From NCBI GenBank assembly GCA_902554655.1, contig CACDPE010000005.1, positions 1 to 59,037 of the forward strand: a DNA stretch of 59,037 nucleotides. The letters are read 5' to 3'. The position numbers and the translations under genes were made by a program. This DNA comes from an uncultured Bacteroidota bacterium (GTDB lineage Bacteria; Bacteroidota; Bacteroidia; Flavobacteriales; Flavobacteriaceae). The notes beneath the pieces are model-generated. The model was given only the letters and a program-made list of their open reading frames with translations. It had not been told where the DNA came from and did no database searches. Positions 46,815 through 55,499 of this stretch are shown one piece after another; position 1 is the first letter of the stretch; every line of letters begins with the position of its first letter.

Positions 46815-49612
46815 CACACTACATTTATAATTTTATTAGGAACAAAAATTATTTTTTTTATGCTTTTCCCATCAAGATTTTTAATAGTTAAATCGTGATT
46901 TGAAACAATTTCTTCTACTTCTTGTTTAGTTAAATCATTAGAAAGTAAAATCTGAAATTTTAACTTGCCATTAAAAGAAACAGGATAATTTTTTTCTTTT
47001 TCTATTAATAAGTTGGGATCATGCTCAGGAAACACTTCATCAATGATTGAGTTTTCATTTCCTAAAACAAACCATAATTCTTCAGCCAAATGTGGAGCAA
47101 AAGGTGATAATAAAATTGATAATGGTTTTAATACTTTAGATGAAGAACACTTTTTTTCAGTTAATTTATTTACAAGAATCATTAATGAACTTACACAAGT
47201 ATTAAATGAAAAATTTTCAATATCATGGTTTATCTTTTTGATCGTCTGATTTAAAATTTTTAAAGACTCACTATCAGGTTCGGAATCAACAACAATTAAA
47301 TTATTTTCATCATAAAAGAGTTTCCAAACTTTATTTAAAAAATTAAACACACCCGAAATTCCATTTGTATTCCATGGTTTTGCTTGCTCAATAGGACCTA
47401 AAAACATCTCGTATAATCTTAATGTATCAGCACCATAGCTATCACAAATATCATCAGGATTAACTACATTATATTTTGATTTTGACATTTTCTGAACCTC
47501 TCTTTCAACTTTAAAAACATCATTTTTCATTTTAAATTTTGCTTCTAAATATTCAGGTTGCCAATCCATAAATTGTTTTAAATCAAGTTCATTATTTTGA
47601 TTGATAAAATTTATATCCACGTTAATTTTTTGAATCTTTTCATCATCAAGTGAATCGGACGAAATAAAAATACCAGAATCTATATCTCTGTATATTAAAG
47701 CAGAATTACCCAATATCATACCCTGATTTACAAGCTTTTTAGCATAAACTTCAGTATTAACCAATTTCATATCATATAAAAACATTTGCCAAAATCTAGA
47801 ATACAATAAATGACCTGTTGCATGTTCACTTCCTCCAAGATATAAATCAACTTCTTTCCAATATTTAAGAGCATCTTTAGAAGCAAAACTTTGATCATTA
47901 TTGGGATCCATATACCTATTAAAATACCAAGAACTACCAGCCCAACCAGGCATAGTATTTAATTCAATACGAAAAACTTTTTTTTCATCAATTTTTGATT
48001 TTAAAACAACCTTGTTTTTTTCAGTATCCCAACCCCAGTTTTGAGCATTTCCTAATGGAGGATCTCCATTTTCAGTAGGAAGATAATTTTTAACATCAGG
48101 TAGTTCTAATGGTAAATATTTTAAATTAATTGGATGTGGAATATCATTTTTGAAATAAATAGGTATTGGTTCTCCCCAATATCTTTGTCTACTAAATACA
48201 GCATCTCTAAGCTTATAATTTATAGTTTTATTCCCTGAGGAAATCTCATTCAATTTTGAACAAGCCATATCGAAAGCAGAATGATAATCTAAATCATTTA
48301 AAAAGTCAGAGTTAGTGATTTGGACTTTTTCTTTTGATTCAAAAGCCTCATCATCTATATTAACATCTTTAAAAATATTTACTATTTCAATATTAAAATG
48401 TTTTGCAAATGCATAGTCTCTTGCATCTCCGCATGGAACAGCCATAACTGCACCTGTTCCATATGTAGAAATAACATAATCAGAAATCCATATTGGCAAT
48501 AATTTTTTTGTAAAAGGATGAATTACATATGAACCAGTAAATACACCTGAAATTGATTTGACATCAGATATCCTATCTCTTTCACTTTTTTTACTTGATG
48601 AATTAATGTAATCATCAACTTCTTTTTTATTTTCTTTAGTTGTTAATTCTGTTACCAATTCATTTTCTGGAGCTAAGGTTAAAAATGTTGCACCAAAAAT
48701 TGTATCCGGTCTTGTTGAGAAAACTGATATAGATTTAGAACTTGAATTAATCTTGAATTTAATCATTGCCCCCTTGGATTTTCCAATCCAGTTTTTCTGG
48801 ATGTCTTTTAGAGGTTGAGGCCAATCAATTTTATCTAGTCCGTGCAAAAGCCTTTCAGAATATGAAGAAATTCTAATACTCCATTGCTTCATTTTTTTTC
48901 TAACAACTTCATATCCTCCTCTTTGTGATAATCCATCAATAACTTCATCGTTAGCTAATACTGTTCCTAATTTTGGACACCAGTTAACAAATGCTTCAGA
49001 TAAATAAGCTATTCTAAATTCTTGAAGAATTTCTTCTTTTTGATGACTATCAAATTTTAACCACTCCTCCGCTGAAAAGTCAATAGATGTATTAATTATT
49101 TCTGCTGTTCCTTTATTTTTAAAATGATTAATAAGTTCCTTAATTGGTCTTGCCTTTTGTGAATTAGAATCGTACCAACTATCAAACATTAATAAAAACA
49201 TCCACTGAGTCCATTTATAATATGTTTTATCAGATGTTCTTATCTCTCTAGACCAATCGAAAGAAAATCCCATTTTATCGAGTTGTTCTCTGTACCTACT
49301 AATATTCTCATCAGTTGTTTTTTGCGGGTGTTGTCCTGTTTGTATCGCATATTGTTCAGCTGGTAATCCAAATGAATCATAACCTTGTGGATGCAAGACA
49401 TTAAAACCTTTATGTCTTTTATATCTTGAATAAATATCACTAGCTATATAACCTAATGGGTGACCAACATGTAATCCAGCACCTGAAGGATATGGAAACA
49501 TATCCAAGACATAAAATTTTTTCTTATTTGAAATATTAGAAACATGAAAAGTATTATTTTGTTTCCAATAGTTTTGCCACTTCTCTTCTATTTTCTTAAA
49601 GTTATATGCCAT
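46811..49612 (-). CDS. leuS: Leucyl-tRNA synthetase
   Basis: 933 residues, class I synthetase. The HIGH motif is H48-V-G-H51 (AGLHVGHPLG), and KMSKS is at 708-712. The CP1 editing domain lies between them (STRPDTIFGATFLTLAPEN, YGTGAVMAVPCGDARD), and the anticodon-binding and C-terminal RNA-binding domains end the protein. It charges tRNA-Leu and clears mischarged products. It is monocistronic, with a promoter that would give a leader of only a few bases. It converges with lpxB with stop codons overlapping. Confidence 0.98.
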   Translation of the reverse strand: MAYNFKKIEEKWQNYWKQNNTFHVSNISNKKKFYVLDMFPYPSGAGLHVGHPLGYIASDIYSRYKRHKGFNVLHPQGYDSFGLPAEQYAIQTGQHPQKTTDENISRYREQLDKMGFSFDWSREIRTSDKTYYKWTQWMFLLMFDSWYDSNSQKARPIKELINHFKNKGTAEIINTSIDFSAEEWLKFDSHQKEEILQEFRIAYLSEAFVNWCPKLGTVLANDEVIDGLSQRGGYEVVRKKMKQWSIRISSYSERLLHGLDKIDWPQPLKDIQKNWIGKSKGAMIKFKINSSSKSISVFSTRPDTIFGATFLTLAPENELVTELTTKENKKEVDDYINSSSKKSERDRISDVKSISGVFTGSYVIHPFTKKLLPIWISDYVISTYGTGAVMAVPCGDARDYAFAKHFNIEIVNIFKDVNIDDEAFESKEKVQITNSDFLNDLDYHSAFDMACSKLNEISSGNKTINYKLRDAVFSRQRYWGEPIPIYFKNDIPHPINLKYLPLELPDVKNYLPTENGDPPLGNAQNWGWDTEKNKVVLKSKIDEKKVFRIELNTMPGWAGSSWYFNRYMDPNNDQSFASKDALKYWKEVDLYLGGSEHATGHLLYSRFWQMFLYDMKLVNTEVYAKKLVNQGMILGNSALIYRDIDSGIFISSDSLDDEKIQKINVDINFINQNNELDLKQFMDWQPEYLEAKFKMKNDVFKVEREVQKMSKSKYNVVNPDDICDSYGADTLRLYEMFLGPIEQAKPWNTNGISGVFNFLNKVWKLFYDENNLIVVDSEPDSESLKILNQTIKKINHDIENFSFNTCVSSLMILVNKLTEKKCSSSKVLKPLSILLSPFAPHLAEELWFVLGNENSIIDEVFPEHDPNLLIEKEKNYPVSFNGKLKFQILLSNDLTKQEVEEIVSNHDLTIKNLDGKSIKKIIFVPNKIINVVC

Positions 49613-49625
49613 TTTGAGAATAAAG

Positions 49626-49653
49626 CAAAAATAAGGTTATTGTTTTAATGCAA
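49626..49653 (-). promoter_or_regulatory. Putative promoter of leuS
   Basis: On the minus strand, TTG (complement of 49651-49653), a 17-base spacer and TATTTTTG (complement of 49626-49633). This is an exact match to the Bacteroidetes pattern and lies only 13 bases before the leuS ATG, predicting a very short leader. Confidence 0.6.
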
Positions 49654-49667
49654 AAAAATTAAAAGAA

Positions 49668-49698
49668 TTGAATTAACTAAAAACCTTTATTATTTTTA
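49668..49698 (+). promoter_or_regulatory. Putative promoter of the ftsX series
   Basis: TTG at 49668-49670, a 20-base spacer and TATTTTTA at 49691-49698, one base off the consensus. It is 16 bases before the TTG start of ftsX and back-to-back with the leuS promoter. Confidence 0.45.
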
Positions 49699-49714
49699 TA
49701 GCAATATATATATT

Positions 49715-50578
49715 TTGTCATCAAATTATTCAAATAAAATTTTTTCAAATTATTTTCTTGTTATTATAAGTATATCAATAGTTCTATTTTTAATTTCTTC
49801 ATTTACTTTAATTGCATTAAATTCTGAAAAAATTATAAATGATTTTAAAGAAAATATCCCTGTTGTAGTATTTATTAAAGATCAAAGCAATAAAATTGAA
49901 CTTTCAAAATTTGAAAAAAATCTTGAAATAAATAATACCATAAAAAAGTTTGATTTTATTTCTAAAAAAGATGCAGCAAATAAACTTTCTGAAGAAATAG
50001 GAGAAGACTTTATTGACTATTTAGGATATAATCCTCTCTATGATTCATATGATATATTCTTTACATCTGATAACGTTAATAATTTATTTATTGATCAACT
50101 TGTTGAAGAGTTTAAAAACGAAAGTTTTGTTGAAGAAGTTACTTATGATGCACCATTAATTGATTTAATAAATAAGAATATTTTAATATTAAAACAATGG
50201 TCATTAATTATTGGTTCTATTTTTCTATTCATATCAATTATTTTGATGAATAATACAATTAGGCTTTCTGTCTATTCCAATAGATTGAATATCAAAACTA
50301 TGCAGCTTGTTGGAGCCACTAAATTTTTTATAAAAAAACCATTTATTATTACTCACATAAAGCTTGGTGTCTTGAGCAGTATAATATCTTCAGTTTTACT
50401 AGTTGCAATTTTATACTACTTGAATCTTAATTTTTTTGCAATTGATTTTGAAAAAATAAAAGAATCTGTTTTTATAACAATATTATTTTCCTTAGGTATT
50501 AGTGTAATTATATCATATTTTTCAACTTCAATTATAACTGGGAGATATATTTCTTCAAATATTGAAAAACTTTACTAA
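49715..50578 (+). CDS. ftsX: Cell division protein FtsX
   Basis: 287 residues, ABC-type membrane subunit that with FtsE signals to peptidoglycan hydrolases at division. A first transmembrane helix (about 15-37) is followed by a periplasmic domain (IPVVVFIKD, then YNPLYDSYDIFF) and three C-terminal helices. The start is TTG at 49715; SSNYSNKIFSNYF resembles the N-terminus of flavobacterial FtsX and no ATG precedes it. A promoter 16 bases upstream agrees with this start. ftsE is not adjacent. The last base overlaps the ATG of the next gene. Confidence 0.92.
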   Translation: MSSNYSNKIFSNYFLVIISISIVLFLISSFTLIALNSEKIINDFKENIPVVVFIKDQSNKIELSKFEKNLEINNTIKKFDFISKKDAANKLSEEIGEDFIDYLGYNPLYDSYDIFFTSDNVNNLFIDQLVEEFKNESFVEEVTYDAPLIDLINKNILILKQWSLIIGSIFLFISIILMNNTIRLSVYSNRLNIKTMQLVGATKFFIKKPFIITHIKLGVLSSIISSVLLVAILYYLNLNFFAIDFEKIKESVFITILFSLGISVIISYFSTSIITGRYISSNIEKLY

Positions 50579-50802
50579 TGAAAAAAAACAAGTTCGCGTT
50601 TGGGAAAAGAAATTATAAGTTTATGATAATTGGAATTTTATTCATCGCTTTAGGTTTCATTCTAATGTCTGGTGGTGGAAGTGATGATCCTAATATTTTT
50701 AATGAGGAGATATATAGTTTTAGAAGAATAAGAATTGCTCCATTGATTGTAATTATAGGTTTTGCAATTGAAATTTATGCTATACTTACAAAGCCTGAAT
50801 AG
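50578..50802 (+). CDS. DUF3098 small membrane protein
   Basis: 74 residues: a short basic N-terminus (KKNKFAFGKRNYKFM), a transmembrane helix (about 17-30), a glycine- and aspartate-containing loop (GGGSDDPNIFNEEIYSFRR) and a second helix to the end. This matches the DUF3098 family found in Bacteroidota between ftsX and uppP. Its function is unknown. The start shares one base with the ftsX stop (TAATG) and uppP starts 2 bases after its stop, so it is tightly coupled to division and wall genes. Confidence 0.85.
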   Translation: MKKNKFAFGKRNYKFMIIGILFIALGFILMSGGGSDDPNIFNEEIYSFRRIRIAPLIVIIGFAIEIYAILTKPE

Positions 50803-50804
50803 AT

Positions 50805-51599
50805 ATGGATATATTAAAATCTTTATTACTTGGTATAATACAAGGTTTAACTGAATTTTTACCAGTATCCTCTAGTGGTCATCTTGAAATTTTCAAAGTT
50901 TTTTTAGATTTTTCATATGATTCAACCAATAGTTTATTTTTTACTCTCATTGTACATCTTGCAACTGCGTTAAGTGCTATCATTTATTTTTGGAAAGAAG
51001 TTAAAGAAATAATTATGAGCTTAATCAGTTTTAAAAAGGATGAAAATACTTTTTTCGCATTTTATATTTTGGTTTCTATGATACCCGCAGGATTAGCTGG
51101 TTATTTTTTTGAAAGTGAGATTAATTACTTATTTAATGGAAACTTAATTCTGGTAGGTTTTATGCTAATTTTAACTTCTTTTATACTTTATCTTTCTGAT
51201 AGATTTAATAATTCTAATAAAAAATTAAATCTAAAATCATCATTAATTATAGGTTTTACTCAGGCTTTAGCCATCCTGCCTGGGATTTCAAGAAGTGGAG
51301 CGACCATTGGAACCTCAATTTTTTTAGGATTAAATAGGGATATAGCTGCTAAATTTTCTTTCTTAATGGTTGTTCCTGTAATATTTGGATCTTCTTTAAA
51401 AATTATATTTGATAATGAAATTGATTTCAATAATAATATTTCAAATTATTTAGTTGGATTTAGCGCAGCATTAATTTCTGGATATTATGCATGTAAATGG
51501 ATGATAATTTTTGTAAAGAAGAATAAGTTAATTTACTTTTCAATTTACTGTTTTTTGATTGGTATTTTTTCTATTATATATTCAATTTTAAATGGATAA
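50805..51599 (+). CDS. uppP: Undecaprenyl-diphosphatase UppP (BacA)
   Basis: 264-residue polytopic inner-membrane enzyme that dephosphorylates undecaprenyl diphosphate to recycle the lipid carrier of wall synthesis; extra copies give bacitracin resistance. Active-site motifs are QGLTEFLPVSSSGH (PVSSSGH at 20-26) and PGISRSGA at 159-166. Both are intact. It is 2 bases after the DUF3098 gene and overlaps truB by 8 bases. Confidence 0.97.
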   Translation: MDILKSLLLGIIQGLTEFLPVSSSGHLEIFKVFLDFSYDSTNSLFFTLIVHLATALSAIIYFWKEVKEIIMSLISFKKDENTFFAFYILVSMIPAGLAGYFFESEINYLFNGNLILVGFMLILTSFILYLSDRFNNSNKKLNLKSSLIIGFTQALAILPGISRSGATIGTSIFLGLNRDIAAKFSFLMVVPVIFGSSLKIIFDNEIDFNNNISNYLVGFSAALISGYYACKWMIIFVKKNKLIYFSIYCFLIGIFSIIYSILNG

Positions 51600-52293
51600 T
51601 ATTTGTGAAAAAATTTCTGAACAAGGGTTAGTTATTCCAATTTACAAGCCAATTAATTGGACCTCTTTTGATTGTGTAAAATATGTCAGAGGAGTATTTA
51701 AAAGACATACTCAATTTAAAAAAATAAAAGTTGGTCACGCCGGCACATTAGATCCTCTAGCTACTGGATTATTAATTATTTGTGTTGGAAAAAAAACCAA
51801 AGAAATATATAAATATCAGGATCAGAAGAAAACTTATATCGCAACTTTCAAACTTGGAGCTACCACCCCATCTTATGATCTTGAAACTAAGATAAATAAA
51901 ACGTTTTCTACTTCACACATAAATATTGACTTGATAAAAGAAACTATCGAGAAATTTGTAGGTGATTTAGAACAAATACCTCCTGCTTTTTCTGCATTGA
52001 AAATTGCAGGTAAAAGATCATATAACTTAGCTAGATCTGGAAAAAAAATATCTTTAGAACCTAGAAAAATACATATTTCAAAATTTGAGATATTAGATTT
52101 CAAAAATGACGAAGTTGACTGTAAAATAGAATGTTCAAAAGGTACATATATAAGATCCTTAGCATATGATCTTGGAAAAAAACTTAGAAGTGGTGCTTAT
52201 TTGAAATTTCTGGAAAGATACTCTATTGGAAATTTATCTATTAAAGATGCTGTTCATATAGATAAAATTTCAGAAAAATTTAATTTAGAGTAA
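51592..52293 (+). CDS. truB: tRNA pseudouridine-55 synthase TruB
   Basis: 233 residues. TruB makes pseudouridine 55 in the T-loop of tRNAs. The catalytic Asp is residue 54 in GHAGTLDPLATGLL, with KPINWTSFDCV before it and KGTYIRSLAYDLG near the C-terminus. The PUA domain is absent, as in many Bacteroidota. It ends the ftsX series and overlaps the end of convergent aat by 9 bases. Confidence 0.97.
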   Translation: MDNICEKISEQGLVIPIYKPINWTSFDCVKYVRGVFKRHTQFKKIKVGHAGTLDPLATGLLIICVGKKTKEIYKYQDQKKTYIATFKLGATTPSYDLETKINKTFSTSHINIDLIKETIEKFVGDLEQIPPAFSALKIAGKRSYNLARSGKKISLEPRKIHISKFEILDFKNDEVDCKIECSKGTYIRSLAYDLGKKLRSGAYLKFLERYSIGNLSIKDAVHIDKISEKFNLE

Positions 52294-52914
52294 ATCTAAA
52301 AATTTAGATCTACTTATCACTTCCCCTCCTAAACTTTTTAAATGCTCAGATGGTACTTGACAATCAATAAATCTATAATTATTTTTTCTTAGCTCATTAG
52401 TTAAATAGTATAGTGCTATTTTACTTGCATTAGAAGATTTTGAGAACATACTTTCTCCACAAAAAATATCATCTAAATCAAGACCATATAAACCGCCAAC
52501 TATGTCATCATCCACCCAGACCTCTACTGAAATAGCTTTCCCCATTTTATGTAAATCAATAAATGATTTTATTAAACCTTCAGTTATCCAAGTTCCTTTT
52601 TGATTAATACGTTTAATATTTGCACATGAATTAATCACAAATTCAAAATCTTTATTGAAAGTAACTTTATAATTAATTTTCTTTAAAAAAGACTTGAAAC
52701 TTTTTGAAACTTTAAACTTATCTGTATATAATATCATTCTAGGGTCAGGACTCCACCACATCAAGTTTTGATCAGATTCAAACCATGGAAAAATACCTAG
52801 CTTGTAGGCTTCTAAAATCCTAAAAGGATTTAAATCTCCACCATAGGCAACTATACCATGTACATCAGCATTTCTGGGATTAGGAAAAATAAACTCTTCA
52901 CCTAAATGAAACAT
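52285..52914 (-). CDS. aat: Leucyl/phenylalanyl-tRNA-protein transferase
   Basis: 209 residues. Aat attaches Leu or Phe to proteins with N-terminal Lys or Arg, making them ClpAP/ClpS substrates (N-degron pathway). Family motifs are LIAYGGDL-like (IVAYGGDLNP), AYKLGIFPWF, WWSPDPRM, GTWITEGLI, GGLYGL, FCGESMFS and FIDCQV. It is the last gene of greA-HIT-DUF3127-aat and its stop overlaps truB. Length is normal for flavobacteria. Confidence 0.95.
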   Translation of the reverse strand: MFHLGEEFIFPNPRNADVHGIVAYGGDLNPFRILEAYKLGIFPWFESDQNLMWWSPDPRMILYTDKFKVSKSFKSFLKKINYKVTFNKDFEFVINSCANIKRINQKGTWITEGLIKSFIDLHKMGKAISVEVWVDDDIVGGLYGLDLDDIFCGESMFSKSSNASKIALYYLTNELRKNNYRFIDCQVPSEHLKSLGGEVISRSKFLDLL

Positions 52915-52919
52915 AATTT

Positions 52920-53291
52920 TTAAAATGGAAGATCATCGGGTTCACTTGATACATTATCAGATATATTTAAGTCTTCCTTAGTTGGTAGTGGTGGTAACTG
53001 AGATTCAAATTCATTTTCAACTTTTTCAATACGCCATCCTTGAATAGAATTAAAATATTTTACCTCACCTTTATCATTAGTCCATTCTCTTCCCCTCAAA
53101 TTAATATCTATTTTTACAAAGTCCCCAACCTTATATGCATCTAAAAGATCTGTTCGATCCTGAATAAATTCTACTAGAATATTTTGAGGATATTGTTCTT
53201 GAGTTGTTAATACTATTTCTCTTTTTCTGAAACCATTTGATCCATATTCTTTTGTTTCATTAATTAATTTTACTTTTCCTGAAATATTCAT
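52920..53291 (-). CDS. DUF3127 protein (OB-fold, SSB-like tail)
   Basis: 123 residues. The first ~85 form the DUF3127 domain, an OB-like beta barrel (ISGKVKLINETKEYGSNGF, REIVLTTQEQYPQNI, FNSIQGWRIEKV). It is followed by a flexible acidic tail ending E-P-D-D-L-P-F. That ending resembles the DDDIPF tip of single-stranded DNA-binding protein, which docks many repair proteins. Function is unknown; nucleic-acid binding is an inference from fold and tail. It lies 2 bases after the HIT gene and 5 before aat. Confidence 0.85.
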   Translation of the reverse strand: MNISGKVKLINETKEYGSNGFRKREIVLTTQEQYPQNILVEFIQDRTDLLDAYKVGDFVKIDINLRGREWTNDKGEVKYFNSIQGWRIEKVENEFESQLPPLPTKEDLNISDNVSSEPDDLPF

Positions 53292-53293
53292 AA

Positions 53294-53683
53294 TTATATA
53301 TTGTTTTTTATTTTGTTTGATAATTCTTCATATTCTATTTTATTTAAGTCTAAAGAATTTGAAAAATTCATGTCATTCATTGAGTTAATTGGAATAAGAT
53401 GAACATGAACATGTGGAACTTCTAAGCCAACCACAGCCATACCAATTCTTTCACATTCAACAGTCTTTTCGATTCCTAGAGCAACTTTTCGAGAAAACTT
53501 CATTAATAAATCATATTCAATAGAACTTAAATCAAAAATATAGTCAATTTGTTTTTTTAAAATACAAAGAGTATGTCCATATGCATTTGGATTTATGTCC
53601 AAAAAAGCTAAACAATTATCATCTTCGCAAACCTTATAGCTTGGAATTTCACCTTTGATTATTTTAGTAAAGATAGTATCCAA
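53294..53683 (-). CDS. HIT family protein (histidine triad hydrolase)
   Basis: 129 residues. The start is a TTG directly after an in-frame TAA, so it is the only possible one; DTIFTKIIKGEIPSYKV is the standard HIT opening. The histidine triad is H91-x-H93-x-H95 (HVHVHLIPIN), which forms the nucleotide-phosphate site of Hint-type phosphoramidases. Likely substrates are adenosine phosphoramidates or dinucleotides. It lies 6 bases after greA and 2 before the DUF3127 gene, on the same strand. Confidence 0.95.
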   Translation of the reverse strand: MDTIFTKIIKGEIPSYKVCEDDNCLAFLDINPNAYGHTLCILKKQIDYIFDLSSIEYDLLMKFSRKVALGIEKTVECERIGMAVVGLEVPHVHVHLIPINSMNDMNFSNSLDLNKIEYEELSNKIKNNI

Positions 53684-53689
53684 TTAATT

Positions 53690-54160
53690 TTATCTAGATA
53701 TTGAAAGTATTTCAAATTGTATTTTACCGTTAGGGACTGAAATTTCGGCAATTTCACCCTTGGATTTTCCTAAAAGGCCTTTTCCTATCGGCGAATTAAC
53801 AGATATTTTACCATCTTTTAAGTTTGCCTCACTTTCTGCAACTAACTGGTACTCCATCTCCATATTATTTGCAGTGTTTTTTATTTTCACCTTGGATAAA
53901 ACTAAAACCTTAGAGCTATCTAACTGAGATTCATCAATTAACCTAGCATTTGCTAAAGTTTCTTCCATTTTTGAAATTTTAAGTTCTAATAAACCTTGAG
54001 CTTCTTTAGCTGCATCGTATTCAGCATTTTCACTTAAATCACCTTTATCTCTAGCTTCAGCAATAGCTTTAGAAGCTAAAGGTCTTTCAACATCTTTAAG
54101 TTGATTTAGTTCAGCTCTTAACTTTTGCAATCCTTCTTTTGTATAATACGAAATAGTCAT
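53690..54160 (-). CDS. greA: Transcription elongation factor GreA
   Basis: 156 residues, normal length. The N-terminal coiled coil (YYTKEGLQKLRAELNQLKDVERP, then ARDKGDLSENAEYDAAKEAQG with the acidic tip Asp-Glu) enters the RNA polymerase secondary channel and triggers cleavage of backtracked RNA. The C-terminal FKBP-like domain holds INSPIGKGLLGKSKGE-type residues. It heads the greA-HIT-DUF3127-aat group. A small hairpin followed by a T run lies directly before its ATG. Confidence 0.97.
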   Translation of the reverse strand: MTISYYTKEGLQKLRAELNQLKDVERPLASKAIAEARDKGDLSENAEYDAAKEAQGLLELKISKMEETLANARLIDESQLDSSKVLVLSKVKIKNTANNMEMEYQLVAESEANLKDGKISVNSPIGKGLLGKSKGEIAEISVPNGKIQFEILSISR

Positions 54161-54168
54161 TTTTATTT

Positions 54169-54204
54169 AAAAAAAAAACCCTACTCGAGGGACTATCAAA
54201 TATA
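54169..54204 (-). promoter_or_regulatory. greA leader: -7-type box, small hairpin and T run
   Basis: Reading on the minus strand: TATATTTG (complement of 54197-54204), then CCCT-CGAGT-AGGG (54179-54191), then ten T, then the ATG at 54160. No partner TTG was found at the normal distance. The stem is only 4 bp, so terminator or attenuator activity is uncertain. Confidence 0.35.
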
Positions 54205-54246
54205 TATAAATTTCCTTAAATTATACATTTTGATTAATTTTCAAAA

Positions 54247-54672
54247 ATGGTAAATATCACAAGATTAATTGTTCTAACCTTAATCATATTATCATGTGAA
54301 AAAAACGATGATAATGACAACCCATTTGTACCTGATGTAAGATTTGAAAAAATCATAAATATAAATCTACCTTCCTATAATGATTTGAAATATAATGGTG
54401 GCTCCTACTATATAAATGGTCTGGGCATTAAAGGTGTAATTCTTTTTAATCTTAATGATAATATTATTGCTTGGGAAGCCAGTTGTCCTAATGAAAAACC
54501 CTCAGATTGTAGTACGATGGAGATTAAAGGACTTCAAGCAGAATGTAAATGCAACTCTAATCTTTACAGCTTAGCAAATGGACAACCATTAAAAATAAAT
54601 ACAAATAATTCTTTCCCTATGGTAGCTTATTTTACTGAGAAAAGCGGAAACTCATTAAGAATCTACAATTAA
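54247..54672 (+). CDS. Rieske-like lipoprotein lacking the histidine ligands
   Basis: 141 residues with a lipoprotein signal (anchor Cys17 in LIILSC). The mature part has the layout of a Rieske-type domain: SCPNEKPSDC at one ligand loop and ECKCNSNLYSLANGQP at the other. In true Rieske proteins each loop has C-x-H and C-x2-H; here the histidines are replaced by Asn, while the cysteines remain. A [2Fe-2S] cluster is therefore unlikely. I recognise the arrangement from flavobacterial proteins annotated as hypothetical. It is divergent from greA and 90 bases before rplU. Confidence 0.7.
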   Translation: MVNITRLIVLTLIILSCEKNDDNDNPFVPDVRFEKIININLPSYNDLKYNGGSYYINGLGIKGVILFNLNDNIIAWEASCPNEKPSDCSTMEIKGLQAECKCNSNLYSLANGQPLKINTNNSFPMVAYFTEKSGNSLRIYN

Positions 54673-54715
54673 CTCCACAAAATCATTTTTAGTAAATCAA
54701 CAATTTTAAAATTTA

Positions 54716-54746
54716 TTGGGATATTTTAGTAATCCTTGTATATTTG
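54716..54746 (+). promoter_or_regulatory. Promoter of rplU-rpmA
   Basis: TTG at 54716-54718, a 20-base spacer and a perfect TATATTTG at 54739-54746. It lies 16 bases before the rplU ATG and is the best match to the Bacteroidetes promoter pattern in the window. Confidence 0.7.
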
Positions 54747-54762
54747 CACACGCTTTAAGAAT

Positions 54763-55197
54763 ATGAATGCAATAGTAGAAATTTCAGGAAAACAATTTAA
54801 GGTTGAAAAAGACTCAAAGTTGTTTGTGCATAGAGTGCAAGGTAAAGAAGGTGAAAAAATCACTTTTGATAATGTTCTTATGCTTGACAATGGATCAAAG
54901 ATCACAGTTGGTAGTCCTAATGTAAAAGGAGCATCAGTTCAAGCTAAAATTTTAAAACACTTAAAGGACGATAAGGTTATTGTATTTAAAAAGAAAAGAA
55001 GAAAAGGATATAGAGTAAAAAATGGTCATAGACAAGCTCTTACTGAGATCCTAATAGAAAAGGTTAATGAAAAAACTACAGCAAAAAAAACTGAAAATAA
55101 GGAAATTAAAAAAACTGAATCAAAAAAACCTGCTGTAAAGAAAGCACCGGCTAAAAAAACAGCTAATGCTAATAAAAAAACAGCAAAAATCATCTAA
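54763..55197 (+). CDS. rplU: 50S ribosomal protein L21
   Basis: 144 residues from the ATG at 54763; the earlier in-frame TTG at 54736 lies inside the promoter and adds residues not found in L21. NAIVEISGKQFKVEKDS and KKKRRKGYRVKNGHRQ are standard L21. After about residue 104 a Lys/Ala/Thr-rich tail of ~40 residues follows, of the kind found on Bacteroidota L21. L21 binds 23S rRNA. It is 13 bases before rpmA. Confidence 0.97.
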   Translation: MNAIVEISGKQFKVEKDSKLFVHRVQGKEGEKITFDNVLMLDNGSKITVGSPNVKGASVQAKILKHLKDDKVIVFKKKRRKGYRVKNGHRQALTEILIEKVNEKTTAKKTENKEIKKTESKKPAVKKAPAKKTANANKKTAKII

Positions 55198-55210
55198 AAA
55201 ATAAAATAAA

Positions 55211-55468
55211 ATGGCTCATAAAAAAGGTGTAGGTAGTTCTAAAAACGGAAGAGAATCAGAATCGAAACGACTTGGAGTTAAAATCTTTGGTGGTCAATCT
55301 GCAATTGCCGGTAACATTATTGTTAGACAAAGAGGAACAAAACACAAACCTGGTGATAATGTATATCTTGGAAAAGATCATACTCTTCATGCTAAGGTTG
55401 ATGGTATAGTTAAATTCACAAAAAAGAAAGATAACAAATCTTACGTTTCAATAGAACCAACTTCCTAA
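55211..55468 (+). CDS. rpmA: 50S ribosomal protein L27
   Basis: 85 residues, normal length. [20 protein letters not shown] opens the protein with no cleavable N-terminal extension, then [22 protein letters not shown]. The N-terminus reaches the peptidyl transferase centre. It is co-transcribed with rplU 13 bases upstream. The next gene starts 31 bases later, and no terminator lies between. Confidence 0.98.
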   Translation: MAHKKGVGSSKNGRESESKRLGVKIFGGQSAIAGNIIVRQRGTKHKPGDNVYLGKDHTLHAKVDGIVKFTKKKDNKSYVSIEPTS

Positions 55469-55499
55469 TTTTTCAAAACGTTATATCTTTAGAGGGCTT

